A stretch of 64,000 nucleotides of DNA from Antedon mediterranea (lineage: Eukaryota > Echinodermata > Crinoidea > Comatulida > Antedonidae): assembly GCF_964355755.1 (NCBI RefSeq), contig NC_092670.1:18909201-18973200 (forward strand). Direction: 5' to 3'. Below are positions 27,801 to 37,800 of this stretch, in pieces. The first letter of the stretch is position 1; every line of letters starts with the position of its first letter. A program made the translations under genes and the position numbers. The notes beneath the pieces are model-generated. The model made no database searches, was not told the DNA's origin, and worked only from the letters and a program-made list of their open reading frames with translations.

Positions 27801-28724
27801 TGCGATCATTGTTATGCATGTGGGTATACCGTCATTGTGAGGCATGCGGTGTATGCCATCATTGTTATGCGCGCAGGGTATACCATCATTGTGACACATG
27901 CTGGGTATACAATCATTGTGAGGTGCGTGGTTTCCCAAAACTCCTTCCCTTTAAACTTTCATGACAACTAATCTTTGGCTGGCAATAAAGAAAAGAATAC
28001 TATTCTAAAGAATTATTTTTTAACTTACATGAATGATTTACATGTTTGTTTTCATAATGCTATCAGAAACAAGTGAAGTTGACAAAACCGATTTCAAAGG
28101 TGACTTGATTTTTCTTCAAACCCCTTTGGGCATAGTTTGACTATCGCTTTGCTATAGAGCTTAAATTATTAAGATTTATGAGAATTGAGAGTTGTTATGT
28201 ACGCATTTAAAACATCTAAACTACGTAATGTTGGTCTTTTTATCTGATGCTATATATCATACTGTAAAGTGTTGATCCTTTACTCCATGATATTAGTAAT
28301 GTAAACACTCTACATATTCCTTTGTAATATATCATTGTTAGTGTCAAGATTATTATTGCATATTTTATGTGCTTCTTGTGTATCTGTTTCTGCTGCGTTT
28401 TTTTCGAAACGAGAAATCTGTTGTTAATTAACGTAAATGATGAAAGATTCACTGCTGGTGCTTATTTGATGGTGGAGCCTTTTATTTTACTGTCGTCATT
28501 TAATAACAGTTTATTTTAGTACAAATAACTTCTCTTTATCTTTTATTTTCTGTGATGCCGCTTATTATACTGTACTCTTGCAATTGACATGTTGTGTGTG
28601 AAAAGGATATTGTTTGGTTTTGCAGTATTGAATTTAAAGTTGATAAGAATTTTATTAAATTACAGGTAAAAAACTGGAATCATCTTTGAGTAAATTACAA
28701 CCTGTCAGCAGTGCCAGCAGTTGA
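6887..28724 (+). CDS. VWA3A: von Willebrand factor A domain-containing protein 3A-like, 32 exons
   Basis: Complete 1288-residue model; coding exons total 3867 nt and every junction keeps frame. Exons: 6887-6906, 7305-7526, 7889-8084, 9046-9170, 9348-9431, 9695-9749, 10003-10104, 10464-10570, 10804-10929, 11320-11428, 11887-11952, 12363-12494, 12920-13058, 13298-13401, 13636-13811, 14087-14206, 14331-14405, 14554-14648, 20068-20384, 20698-20751, 20947-21057, 21255-21339, 21437-21559, 22279-22376, 22534-22686, 22874-23020, 23226-23332, 23702-23846, 24151-24302, 25596-25722, 26749-26884, 28666-28724. An acidic run spans residues 49-66. Three vWA folds start near residue 243 (VAVMVDTSDAN), 589 (RIVMMVDLSASN) and 1048 (VVILVDTSGSM, an intact MIDAS, with MLTDGKPD later). 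Each is preceded by a Y..R..WL..SR.(V/L)FG helix. A Lys-rich linker lies at about 791-947. The repeated W-L-x-x-(H/N/Y)-G-L-x-x-x-K-L modules are typical of VWA3A/VWA3B. The DUF4537-type tail of VWA3B is absent, hence VWA3A. Vertebrate VWA3A is known as a ciliated-cell transcript; function unknown. No signal peptide. Confidence 0.87.
6955..7215. repeat. CTAG/AGGCCTA-rich tract in intron 1 of the VWA3A-like gene
   Basis: Dense CTAGCCTAGCTAG, GGCCTAGG and TAGCTAGC words at 6965-7025 and 7105-7215, starting about 50 bp after the first coding exon. The same kind of tract follows or flanks the putative start at 29.6 kb and the survivin start at 62.9 kb. Confidence 0.6.
8390..8635 (+). repeat. LINE 3' end with short tandem tail (intron 3)
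   Basis: The sequence TTTTAACCTTGATTACTAAA followed by TAAAGAA and three copies of ATTCAAA is typical of the 3' end of L2/CR1-like non-LTR retrotransposons, which end in short tandem repeats rather than poly(A). No coding sequence remains. Confidence 0.55.
8878..9018. mobile_element. PIF/Harbinger-type MITE, copy 1 (intron 3)
   Basis: 141 bp with terminal inverted repeats AGCTCTGTCTACACTATCAA and the complementary TTTGATAGTATAGACAGAGC end, flanked by a 3-bp target duplication TTA (8875-8877 and 9019-9021). A TWA duplication with short TIRs is the PIF/Harbinger (Tourist) signature. No coding capacity. Confidence 0.8.
10270..10405. repeat. Interspersed repeat R1, copy 1 (intron 7)
   Basis: Shares an ordered set of words with the reverse complement of 24320-24505: CTGAGGCCC, GGTTT..GG.ACCCTAAGTG, CCTTCCAAC, GACATATTTTAATGCCTGT, GGGTTTAGCCA. 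The 24.5-kb copy ends in a GTGGCGTAACGTAG-like terminus, a common DNA-transposon end. Class not established. Confidence 0.65.
13478..13602. mobile_element. PIF/Harbinger-type MITE, copy 2 (intron 14)
   Basis: 125 bp. The left end is identical to copy 1 (AGCTCTGTCTACACTATCAA); the right end is mutated (GTGTAGATGAGAT). Target duplication TAA at 13475-13477 and 13603-13605. Confidence 0.8.
14764..19735. repeat. 38-bp intronic satellite, about 131 copies (intron 18)
   Basis: A head-to-tail array of nearly 5 kb fills most of the 5.4-kb intron between exons 18 and 19. Each unit is a T-rich 17-mer, TTTTATTTTATTATTAG, followed by TYCAGCAGTCAAATRCC and TATC. Two positions account for most variation: C or T in TYCAG, and G or A in AATRCC. 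Rare variants recur, such as loss of GT in CAGCAGCAAATG (16793 and 18919) and ATCTTTTCTTTTATT (about 17608 and 17797), which shows that multi-unit blocks were copied. The period of 38 is not a multiple of three, so it is not coding. Confidence 0.98.
20798..20895. mobile_element. PIF/Harbinger-type MITE, copy 3 (intron 20)
   Basis: 98 bp, ends AGCTCTGTCCACACTA and TAGTGTAAACAGAGCT, target duplication TAA at 20795-20797 and 20896-20898. The interior is shortened relative to copies 1 and 2. Confidence 0.8.
21625..22240. mobile_element. Long-TIR non-autonomous element with nested SINE (intron 23)
   Basis: Arms of about 140 bp (21648-21790 and about 22100-22235) are inverted copies: AAATCCAAAGGCAAA, GACAATGCTGTGGGTATC, TCTCAATGGAGATACAAA, ACAGCCAGAAAAGTTAGCAG. 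TA-dinucleotide runs lie at or next to both outer ends and inside. A tRNA-derived SINE occupies the middle (21857-22060). Confidence 0.75.
21857..22060 (-). repeat. tRNA-derived SINE, family A, copy 1
   Basis: The minus-strand head is a tRNA-like fold: AGCCCCAGTGGTCTAATGG (A box), anticodon arm CTGC-ATATCAA-GCAG, T arm GAGTTCGAGTCTCGG (B box). The tail runs through GATGAGGAAATCTG..TTTGAAACGAT to TTAATTAATTAAATTTCAG. The same head plus tail recurs at 54563-54772, and tail alone at 40555-40630. The anticodon would read ATC, unusual for a working tRNA. It is therefore called a SINE rather than a tRNA gene. Confidence 0.85.
23340..23480 (-). repeat. LINE 3' end remnant (intron 27)
   Basis: Begins with repeated AATTC units (TTCAATTCAATTCAAATC) followed by AACATTTATTTCTTCCACA, the reverse complement of a typical L2/CR1-like 3' end with a short tandem tail. 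No coding sequence. Confidence 0.45.
24320..24505. repeat. Interspersed repeat R1, copy 2 (intron 29)
   Basis: Inverted relative to the copy at 10270-10405. It contains GAGCGCTCACTGGCTAAACC, TACAGGCATTAAAATATGTC, CACTTAGGGTTGCC and GGGGCCTCAGGGATC, ending in ACGTTACGCCACTA. Confidence 0.65.
26927..27925. repeat. 27-bp minisatellite, about 37 copies, with 81-bp higher-order units (intron 31)
   Basis: Starts 42 bp after the exon-31 donor. Units alternate words such as GGGGTATGCGATCATTG plus TTATGCATGT, and GCGGTGTATGCCATCATTG plus TGAGGCAT. Between about 27380 and 27720 three variants cycle in fixed order (TACCGTCATTGTAAGG, TGCCATCATTGTGAGG, TGCGATCATTGTTATG), a higher-order unit of 81 bp. The length is nine codons, so open frames of up to about 345 codons exist on both strands (e.g. 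MHNNDRIPH repeats). These are by-products, not genes. Confidence 0.97.
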
Positions 28725-29480
28725 GATCCTGCATATAGTTCTAAAACTATAAATCACTCAATAACACCATTTCTAAATATCTTATTTTAAATTGTATTCA
28801 ATTATACTATTATTAGAAAATGGTCAGAGTATGTTGTGAAAAAAAAACAAACATGTTGACATAAAACACAAGATTTATTAGATGTTAACTGTTAACTGTC
28901 TTAGTGAGTGCAATAGTTGAGTCAAAGTTGAGCCATTTAAACAGATGAACACATGTCTGTAGATTTGAGATTTTGATGTGGCCTAGAGGCAGTGTCAAGC
29001 GTAACATGTAAAGATAAAGATGAGCGTAATCGTTTTATTATATATTATTAAAAATAATCATGCAATGTTTAAATAATTTTTAAAGTTGTCTTAAAATAGT
29101 AAGCCTAAATTAAATTTATTTGATATTTTAAAAAATCATGATAAGCTTTGTACACTTGCTTTGATTTAAAGTGTAGATATTTTCTCTATTATTAAACTGA
29201 GGTATGCAGTAATTTATCACCTCATCATTGACAGGAAATGTGATGCTGGATCCCCGGCTGGATCATTTATTAGGAATATAATTATGTCTAGAACTTCTTA
29301 ACTTGTTAAAATAAAAGTATTGTCAAATTATTGCAGGAACATTGTAGGGTAGTCATTGTTCATGAATTATTCTGTCTTTATAATACATCATATATTACTA
29401 ATTATACAGCATACAATTTCCCCATTGTTTAATATTTAATAAGTGCAATGTTACATGGCAGACAGGTGGTAAATTTGTTT
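28725..29480 (+). other. 3' UTR of the VWA3A-like gene and spacer
   Basis: Follows the TGA at 28722-28724. An AATAAA within TTAAAATAAAAGTATTG near 29312 could serve as poly(A) signal. No other feature seen. Confidence 0.4.
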
Positions 29481-29489
29481 ATTACCCAT

Positions 29490-29681
29490 AATCCACCATC
29501 TCACCAAAGCTCGCGCCATTTTGCAAAATCTGAAAATGCGCATACTCAGCGCGATTATTCAAAAATCGTTTCTTGCACGTTGGTTGTGTGTGTGCGGCGC
29601 CGGATCGGATAGCGTATTTAAACGCAAATTTTGTTAAATTAATGGATTTGATCAACAACAAATAAATCATTGAAACAACGT
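29490..29681 (+). promoter_or_regulatory. Probable transcription start and non-coding first exon
   Basis: A locally CpG-richer block containing CTCGCGCCATTTTG (YY1-like CGCCATTTT), GCGCATACTCAGCGCG and GGCGCCGGATCGG is followed by a strong donor, CAAC|GTAAGTATT, at 29681/29682. AGGCCTA-rich tracts follow at 29755-29830 and 30000-30080, as after other first exons in this window. I could not find a second exon on this strand. It may be a non-coding RNA, or a gene whose next exons I missed. Confidence 0.4.
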
Positions 29682-29754
29682 AAGTATTGAGAACTATTGT
29701 GAATAACAAAGGTGATGACAAGGCTAAAGAGGGTAGAAACTAGTGACCCTGGCC

Positions 29755-30080
29755 TAACTAGGCATAGCCTAGCCTAGTAGGCCTAGTTAGGCATAGGCCT
29801 AGTTAGGCATAGGCCTAGTTAGGCCCAAGGTCAAGCATGAGTTGAGAAGTTGTTGTATAAAAGAGTAGCTGGGCCAACTAGCCTAGCTAACTAAGACAGT
29901 CTCTTTGCTTAGCTTAAGTGCTAGTTCTGCGGCAAGACATATTTTTATTTAATTCAATTGGTAGTCATGTGATTGTATAAAATTCGTATTCTTAGGCCTA
30001 CTATCCTAGGTCGTCTTTTTATGGGATAATATTTCAGCCTAGCCTAGCTGGCTCTAGTCTATGATATTTTTAGTAGGCCT
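29755..30080. repeat. AGGCCTA/CTAGCCTAG-rich tract
   Basis: Repeated TAGCCTAG, TAGGCCTAGTTAGGCATA and similar words at 29755-29830, with more at 29995-30075. No longer unit is conserved. Confidence 0.6.
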
Positions 30081-31369
30081 AATGGGAACTCTGGGTAAGC
30101 CCAATAAAGTTGCTTCTTTGTGTCACGCGTAGTATACTAAGAAAGAAGAGTAGGAGAAAAGTAAACTAAAAAAGCATGAGTAAACTGAATATTGATATTT
30201 TGACATAAAATGAAATAAATATGAATATGTGCTTTTCAGATTATGATTGTATCAAGATAAATTATTGTTTAAACACAAAATAATTTAATTAAAAGCAAAA
30301 ATTATGTAAACGCCTCGTAAATCTGAATTGAGAATAAGATGCTTTTCTTGGATTATGATATGCCATCTTGATAATTCGTGGGTGCGATTTATATACGGTT
30401 CTTTGACTGTTTCACCCTGATCAGGTTTTAATCAGCAACTGAAATAATGCGACGTGTCGTTTTGTCAATAGCGAAGCTTCGTTTATAAGTATATTTATTG
30501 TTAAAAAACGTGGTGTAATTGTTATCAAGAGACTGATTAACCAGTAATTGAGTTAGTCAATTTAATCATGAAAATTAGTCTACTACGCAGGCATAGCTAC
30601 GTCAAACACATTTTCTATCTTTCCCATGATTCTTTTGTTATTTCACTTCTTCCCGAGTGACCATCATACATATGTCATTTTCAAAAGACGAACCCTTTTA
30701 TTATGTAATCGACATAAAACGCGGATGTTTACCTACTAAAAGCATGAACTAATAAGTGTCATTACATTTTATGGTTTCGTAAGAAAACTCAACAAATATA
30801 TTAGAAGTGTTGTTGTTTATTTTACTGGAAGTGTTCCGTTTAGTGTTTTATTTTCGTCGCATAATAAATCAAATACAATACACAATAAGCAACATTTTTT
30901 TATTGATTGACCGAACGATTGAATGAACGAGAGAAAGAATAATGATGGCACAATTGATGCTCATTTCTACAGATTTATTTGCATCAGGCTAGACGTACAT
31001 TTACAATGGAAAAGACACAAGTTTACAAAAATAACACTATGAGTTTATGGAAAGGAAGGAGTTAGGAAAGTAGAGTTAATCATAAAAATATATCACTGTA
31101 TGAACAAATGTATTGTTACAAATAGCTCTTAGCACCTGACATACTACTTTATTTAACATTAATACATCACTGGTACATCTTTCGGGATAGATAGTAAGTA
31201 CTGTGCTTTGTCTCTGAGTGAATTATTTTAAATTTTCACAGTCATTTCTTGTATTAGACTGCCTCATAAGCCGTTTCTTATCAAGTACTGGACGAAAGTT
31301 GTTTCCATAAACTTCGTAGTGAAATGTCATTAAAGTTCTTAGTTGGTATACTGTAAAAAACGTTAGAAC
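30081..31369. other. Spacer, no gene recognised
   Basis: AT-rich sequence between the putative first exon and the 3' flank of the C16orf89-like gene. The words TGCTTTTC and GATTATGAT(T/A)TG recur at about 30230 and 30340, suggesting an old duplication. Nothing coding seen. Confidence 0.3.
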
Positions 31370-31745
31370 AGTTATAGAATTGGAACGCTTTTTAGAAGGA
31401 TTGAACCGTGTTGTCAACAACTTTCTAAATAAAAGAAGACAACATTTTAGAATATACCAGATAGAACCAAGTCTGACACTTTTAGAAGGATTGAACCATG
31501 TTGTTTAAAACTTTCTTCAAATAAAAAGAAGACAACATTTTTTAATATTCCAGGTAGAACCAAATCTGACACTTCAGCCAATTCTGCTACTGTCAAGAGG
31601 TATCTATCTATATATACCTCTTGACAGTAGCAGAATCGGGTCGAAACTTTTAGAAGGATTGAACCATGTTTTTTGAAACTTTCTTAAAATAAAGAAGACA
31701 ACATTTTAGAATATACCAGGTAGAACCAAGTCTGATTTTAAGAAG
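31370..31745. repeat. Three ~115-bp direct repeats with an embedded perfect hairpin
   Basis: Repeats share TTTTAGAAGGATTGAACC, AAGAAGACAACATTTT and CCAGGTAGAACCAA at about 31385, 31480 and 31645. Between copies two and three, 31581-31603 and 31614-31636 are perfect inverted copies (ATTCTGCTACTGTCAAGAGG..) around a 10-nt loop. The block lies just beyond the stop of the minus-strand gene, possibly in its 3' UTR. Confidence 0.75.
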
Positions 31746-31879
31746 AAGTGAAGCGCGTTCGCAGAGCACTGAAGCCGGACAACATATTCTTTGCGAAGAA
31801 TTGGGACGTCGTTCTTATAGAAGAACTAAGCAACATATTAAGAATTGGAACTTGCTTTTAGAATCTAGCCATGTTAAAG

Positions 31880-34800
31880 CTAATTCCATTCAATGCAAGT
31901 TTTCATAGTTGCAACTGTTTCACGCAAGTAGCCTCCAAGTGATATAACTGCAACTGCAGTACAGTGTCCAAAACAACCATATCCACCGTCTAATAAAACA
32001 TGAAATAAATGCAATTATTAGGAAGACTTGTAAATTGTATTTACGATATTGACTATGACTAACAGACGTTAATTACTAGTTTCTTCATATTAATTATGTT
32101 ATGCAGAAGGGCGTAATCAAGTGTTTTAGTTACGTCAACCTTAATAATAAATGTACGTCAATTTACTAATGTTTATTATGTGATTATACCATTATATTAA
32201 AAGCCATTATTTACATGTTCTTTATTGGATGAAACATTCTAGTGTACTTGTAATATTTACTATTTTAAAGTAAGGTCATGTAAACTACAGTTACATCGAT
32301 GCTTTAGGCCTGATGGAAAGAAAGTGCAGTTAAAGTTTATTCAATTATGCTCTAAGCTCGAAATAGGATCGAATGGCACTTAGATTCAACGCTATCATAA
32401 TTGTAGCCAATCCCTTAAAGGAATCAATTATTTAATGGTAAAGAGGGCTTCTTAAAATAAAATTAAATAATATAACATTTATTGGTGGCGAAGACCTTTA
32501 TGACGAGACGAATAAGGTCATCGAGGTCATTAGATTAGCATTAGAAACGTGATGATATTTATTTCACATTGCGTGTCAAATAATGTTCCCAGGCTTATAC
32601 GTTGATGTTTTAATGACGGGCCATTAGTGGATTAGAATGCGATCGTTGACTTTAATGGTTTGCTCTGTTGAGCACCGTGCCTCGTGATGTAGATACGTAC
32701 AGCAAAATCAACAGATAAACTCCATGATATCGTCGGCAATAAGTGTAGGCTACTTGGAATCTGCAATGCATTAGCGTTAACGCCTAATATTGTAGTCCGC
32801 TAATTATTGATTACGAATGAAAAATTATTTCGTGTGAGTATGAGGGTTTTCTGACGTCACCGATGTATTTACTTTCACTTACCAAATATACGCTTTCTCT
32901 ATCACTTATTTAATTTTTTTATTTCGTAGGTATACTCCTTATTCATAAAAATAACATTTTTCATACAATAGGCCTAATGATAGTTACCTGCTAATTTTAC
33001 GTCCATTCGTTTTCTTCGATAACCAGAATTTTCTAAAGAAATAAAACGATTTGTGTGTTATTTTTGTTTTAGTGAACACTTTAATAGAAATTGTTATCGA
33101 CAATTACTGTCTACGTCATAACACGTCATAACATCATCTGAATATCAATTGTTTTATGCGCTGTTCTATCACACAGTTCAATGAGGTGGTACAGTTTTGA
33201 ATTAATTATGCTTCCCACTCGTTTTCGCAATATTTAAACTTACCAGATAATTTTGAATTAATGACTGAGAAACACCCACTATCTAATTGCCAACTTAGGA
33301 TATAATTCAGCCAATCAGAACGTAGAAATTCCTTATAACCTAATAAGCCGCCACAAAATGCAACTGAAAATTAAATTAATATATAGGCGTTATCGACAAG
33401 TTCATTAAAATGTATACAGTAATATTAATTCTAGTTTGTGAAAGAAATTCAGCTTTTCATATGTTTCAAAAACATGCCTATATGAAAATAAACTTTTTAT
33501 AGAATCTTAATTTAGGCTTCTAAAAGATAAAACTTTAAGCTAACGTGTAGCGTGTTACAATACATGATTGGGCAAAAAAAAAAAGAATGTTAAGAAGTAA
33601 TTAGGGCCTGTATTAATGTTAATTCAGAAAACAAAAATACTAAATGAATGCCAATGTTTACTATTGGTATGATAATAAAGGTTAAAATTATGATATTAGC
33701 CTAATAAGGAAAAAACAGAAAATAATGAAAAAGGTAGAAAATGTTTAGAAGTTATGTAATAAAACATTGAATGAATAAAGGTGGTGGTCCACAAAAGATT
33801 AAAAAAAAATACATGATTGCGCATTATCGTATTATAGGAAAAAAAGAACTGAACGAAGTGAATTTACGTACTTTGTTCCATAAATAGATCATGGTCGATT
33901 CTACCATTAAACTCCGTTTTAGAAAGATCACTGGCTTGCTGAAATATATTTGAACACAAACCCTTGATGACATAATCATTTCGTTGATGACGTATGCGAT
34001 CATAGCTAAAACACCGAAGCTAAAATTATGTAAAAGAAAAGAGAGTTATTTCAGGTTTTGATAAAGGCAATAATAATATTTTTTTGTTTCAAATAGTCAT
34101 CATTTTGATAACGACAGTGGGAGAAACTAGCAAGAATCACAAGAAGGCCGAACGTTTTGAAGGTTATCCAAAACTCAAACTATTTTCTTTTCTTCGTTAT
34201 GATTTATATTTAGTGAAAGTTACTTAGATGTTTTCCATTACATTAGGTAATTTATTCCATTGATGTTTTTTCATTTTGAGAAGAGTTGCTAAATTTGTTC
34301 TGGAATAAGTTATATGAAATCACGTAATAATTTATTTTACTTACGCGGTCTATTAGTATAAAGTAGAGAAGTTGGTGAGTGACCTCATAACCCTTATATC
34401 CATCCGCCTCCATTATAGCTAGGCATTCACTTGCAATTGTACATTTCTTTTTTGATGGTCTAAAAGAGAACAATAATTTCTAACATATTAATAAATTATG
34501 TTTTACATGTAAAAAGTACAACAACTTGTGCGCTTAATTTCTTATCAGACAAATATCGTGACACCCTAATTACTTTATTGAAAACTTTCAAGTATCATTA
34601 AAGTTTTTGTAAACAAAAGTACAGAATTTATCACTATCATTTTACAATTATTGTTGAAAGTATGTGAATGGTACCGATAATGTCCTATTTATTATAACAA
34701 CGTACTTTGATATTAATTATGCGTCCAATTTACTAATGTAAATGTGTTTTCCTATGCACTGACTTAATTTGATGCCAAATGTTACCGTATCGTGTAGGCC

Positions 34801-37800
34801 TATATAAAAAAGAGCTGTTTAAGATTCGTTTCTAAACGCTCGCGTGCGCTGTTGATTGACAGACAATGAGTAGACGAAACGTGATGAATCTTATAGTTGC
34901 GCGCGCATGTGGATTAACTTTTAAAATGGTACATATACAATATGCACGGTTGGTGTTAAAATTCTTCTGCTTAAAATGTTACATAGAAACACATTGACTT
35001 TTTTCAATAACCGAATGAAAATATCTCTTATGATCTCTTCAATATGCCGCGTATGAAAGTATATCTTAAATATTTATAAAAGAATTTTTTTTCGCAATAA
35101 AAACTGTACTGAACATTCTGCTTATCCCTCAAAATGCGACCGGATGAAAACGTTACTTAACAGCTTAAATACAAGAGCTATATCCTACAAACCTTTACCG
35201 GATAAAAAAATCTACTTAATGTTAGTATATATCGGCATTTCTTGCAAAAATCAATCTCAAAGAACTATTTCAAAGATTAAATATACCGTGGATGTCTCAT
35301 GACGTCAACATATCTTACAAAATAAAAAGTGCAATTTACGTCGACCCATTAATAGGTATAGGCCTAAAAGGTCTTGCATTGCGTAATGAGTTCAAGTTAT
35401 AAGTATACTGTATTAGATTGAATTGGTTTTGTCAAAAATACAGTATGCATTGGTGAAATTATCATGTTTTTGTAAAAGAAAATAAGTCAAGGAAGGATAC
35501 TGCTTTTGTTTTGGGCTCAGTTCGGTTTGGGTTTTCATAGTTGGCTGACTTACCCGGTACCGAGTAGTTCTGTCAAGCACCTATCGCTAGCCGCTTCTGT
35601 TATCTTCTCTACCTGGTTGTTGCCAAATGAAAATGGCGTATTCAATAACACATGATCTTTATTCCAACTACTTACGGCCCAGAATTCTTTTTTAAGAAGT
35701 TCTGAAAAATCTAAAGCATAGTAAAGAAGCATGTAGTTAGATTGACAATTTCTATCTTCGTATGTTTAAGTAACCATTTTAAAAGAAGTTCTGACAAATT
35801 TAAAACGTAAGTAAAAAAGCATGTTTGATTGACAATGTTCTTTCTTTTCGTATGCTTTATAGCAGGCCCTAACTCTTTTAAAAGAAGTTCTGAAAAATCT
35901 AAAGCATAGTAAAGAAGAATGTAGTTTGATTGACAAAATGTTCTCTCTTTTCGTATGTTTCATAGTAACCTTTTTTTTTTAAAGTTCTGAAAAATCTAAA
36001 GCATATTAAGAAGAATGTAGTTTGATTGACAATGTTCTCTATTTTCGTATGTTTCATAGTAACCTTTTTTTAGAAGTTCTGAAATATCTAAAGCATAGTA
36101 AAGAAAAATGTTGTTTGATTGACAACATGTTCTATATTTTCGTATGTTTGATAGTAATCTTTTTTAGAAGTTCTGAAATATCTAAAGCATAGCAGTGGTG
36201 GCGCCAGCGGGGGGGCTACGGGGGCTCTAGCCCCCTCGTCGGGGAGCCTAGCCCCCCCGTCGGGGAACACGGGTACTTTTTGTCGGGGAATATAACATAC
36301 AGTAAAAAACGTTCGCGTTCACTTCATATAGCTTCAGCGCCTAGAAAACCACGACGTTCCATTGACCGTGAGAGTACGTCAGAGGGCTATTATGCACTTT
36401 TATGCATTCATTATTGCCAGAGATCTAACTACTAAACAATAGCTAGTACGCACTTGTTTGGCGGTATCCCTTTGTACAATCGTTCACCGTTGGGTCGAGA
36501 CGCGTGATATCATGTTCCATCCAGGGACCAAAATGTGTAATGTAGTTATTTTCCAGGCGAAGTTTACCGACGGTTCGGGTACTTTTTGTCGGGGAATATA
36601 ATTCGTTCGCGTTCACTTCGTAGCTTCAGCGCCTAGAAAACCTCGACGTTTCATTGACCGTGAGAGTACGTCAGAGTGATATTATGCACTTTATATGCAT
36701 TCATTATTGCCAGCGATCTAACTTACTACTAAACAATAGCTATAGGTACGCACTTGTCTGGCGGTATCCCTTTGTACGAATCGTTCAACGTTGGGTCGTG
36801 ATATCATGTTCCATCCAGGGACCAAAATGTGTACTGTAGTTATTTTCCAGGCGAAGTTTACCGACGGTTACATCGTGTACTGTGTCGACGTAGCCTACGC
36901 TACACTACAGCAAAAACGAATTATGTTAATTGTTCGTATGTTCACCAATTTTTTAATTGACAAGTAACCTTCTGTACCGTGGGGCACCTAAAATAAATAT
37001 TTCATCCATTACTAAACAAAAAAACATGCCATTTTCGCTTAGCCAACATCTTATTATAGCTAAGTTATTAAATTTTCAATGTCCTGTATGTCATGAATTT
37101 CTCACCACTCGGAAGTCCAGATGGTACGCAGGCATACACTTGGGAGGAATAAACTTATTTCCCCGACTGAAAAAGGTACGCTTGCGTTTTTTAAGCCTCT
37201 GGACCTGATGTTTCCAAAGTATAAAATGCAATTTTTCGAAGACCTGCAGCTCTAGTTTTAAACATTTTCTTAGCTCAGCCCCAACAATAAAGCTGGTCAT
37301 ATTTCGAAGTACAAGAAGTGCATTTTCCGGGACCTAACATCTCTATTTTTCAAACATTTCTTAGCTCAGTCACAACCCTGATAGGGACTTATATATTTTG
37401 TTTCATGTTTTGAAGTATAATAAGTCCAATTTCCAGGACCTCCAACTCTATTTTTCTAAATTTTCTTTGAACTTTTATTTTTTAAATTGAAAAATATGGA
37501 TTGAAACAGTCATCGCGCATCGTTTTTTTGCACGCAGTATTTTATTTATGCATTATAAAAAATGGAAAAAACGGCTACCCTAAATCTGATTAAAATGACC
37601 TCAAATGACGCTAGAACGCGTTGCTTCCGGGGGCTTCGCCCCCTGGACCCCCACCGGGGTCCTTGGCGGCCCCCTGGCCCCCAGCCTTGTGATGCTCGCA
37701 TAGCCCCCCTCGTCGGGGGAATGTAGCCCCCGCGTCGGGAAGATCCTGGCGCCACCCCTGAAGCATAGTAAAGAAGAATGTAGTTTGATTGGTGATGTTC

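Noticed and set aside
26782-27938. Long open frames of up to 345 codons on both strands (MHNNDRIPH / GYAIIVMHV repeats)
   Set aside because: They are produced by a 27-bp minisatellite whose length is a multiple of three. They exist on both strands in several frames and sit inside an intron.
29482-29721. 79-codon minus-strand frame as a gene
   Set aside because: It covers the CpG-rich start-like block and has no recognisable motif. The plus-strand first-exon reading explains the block better.
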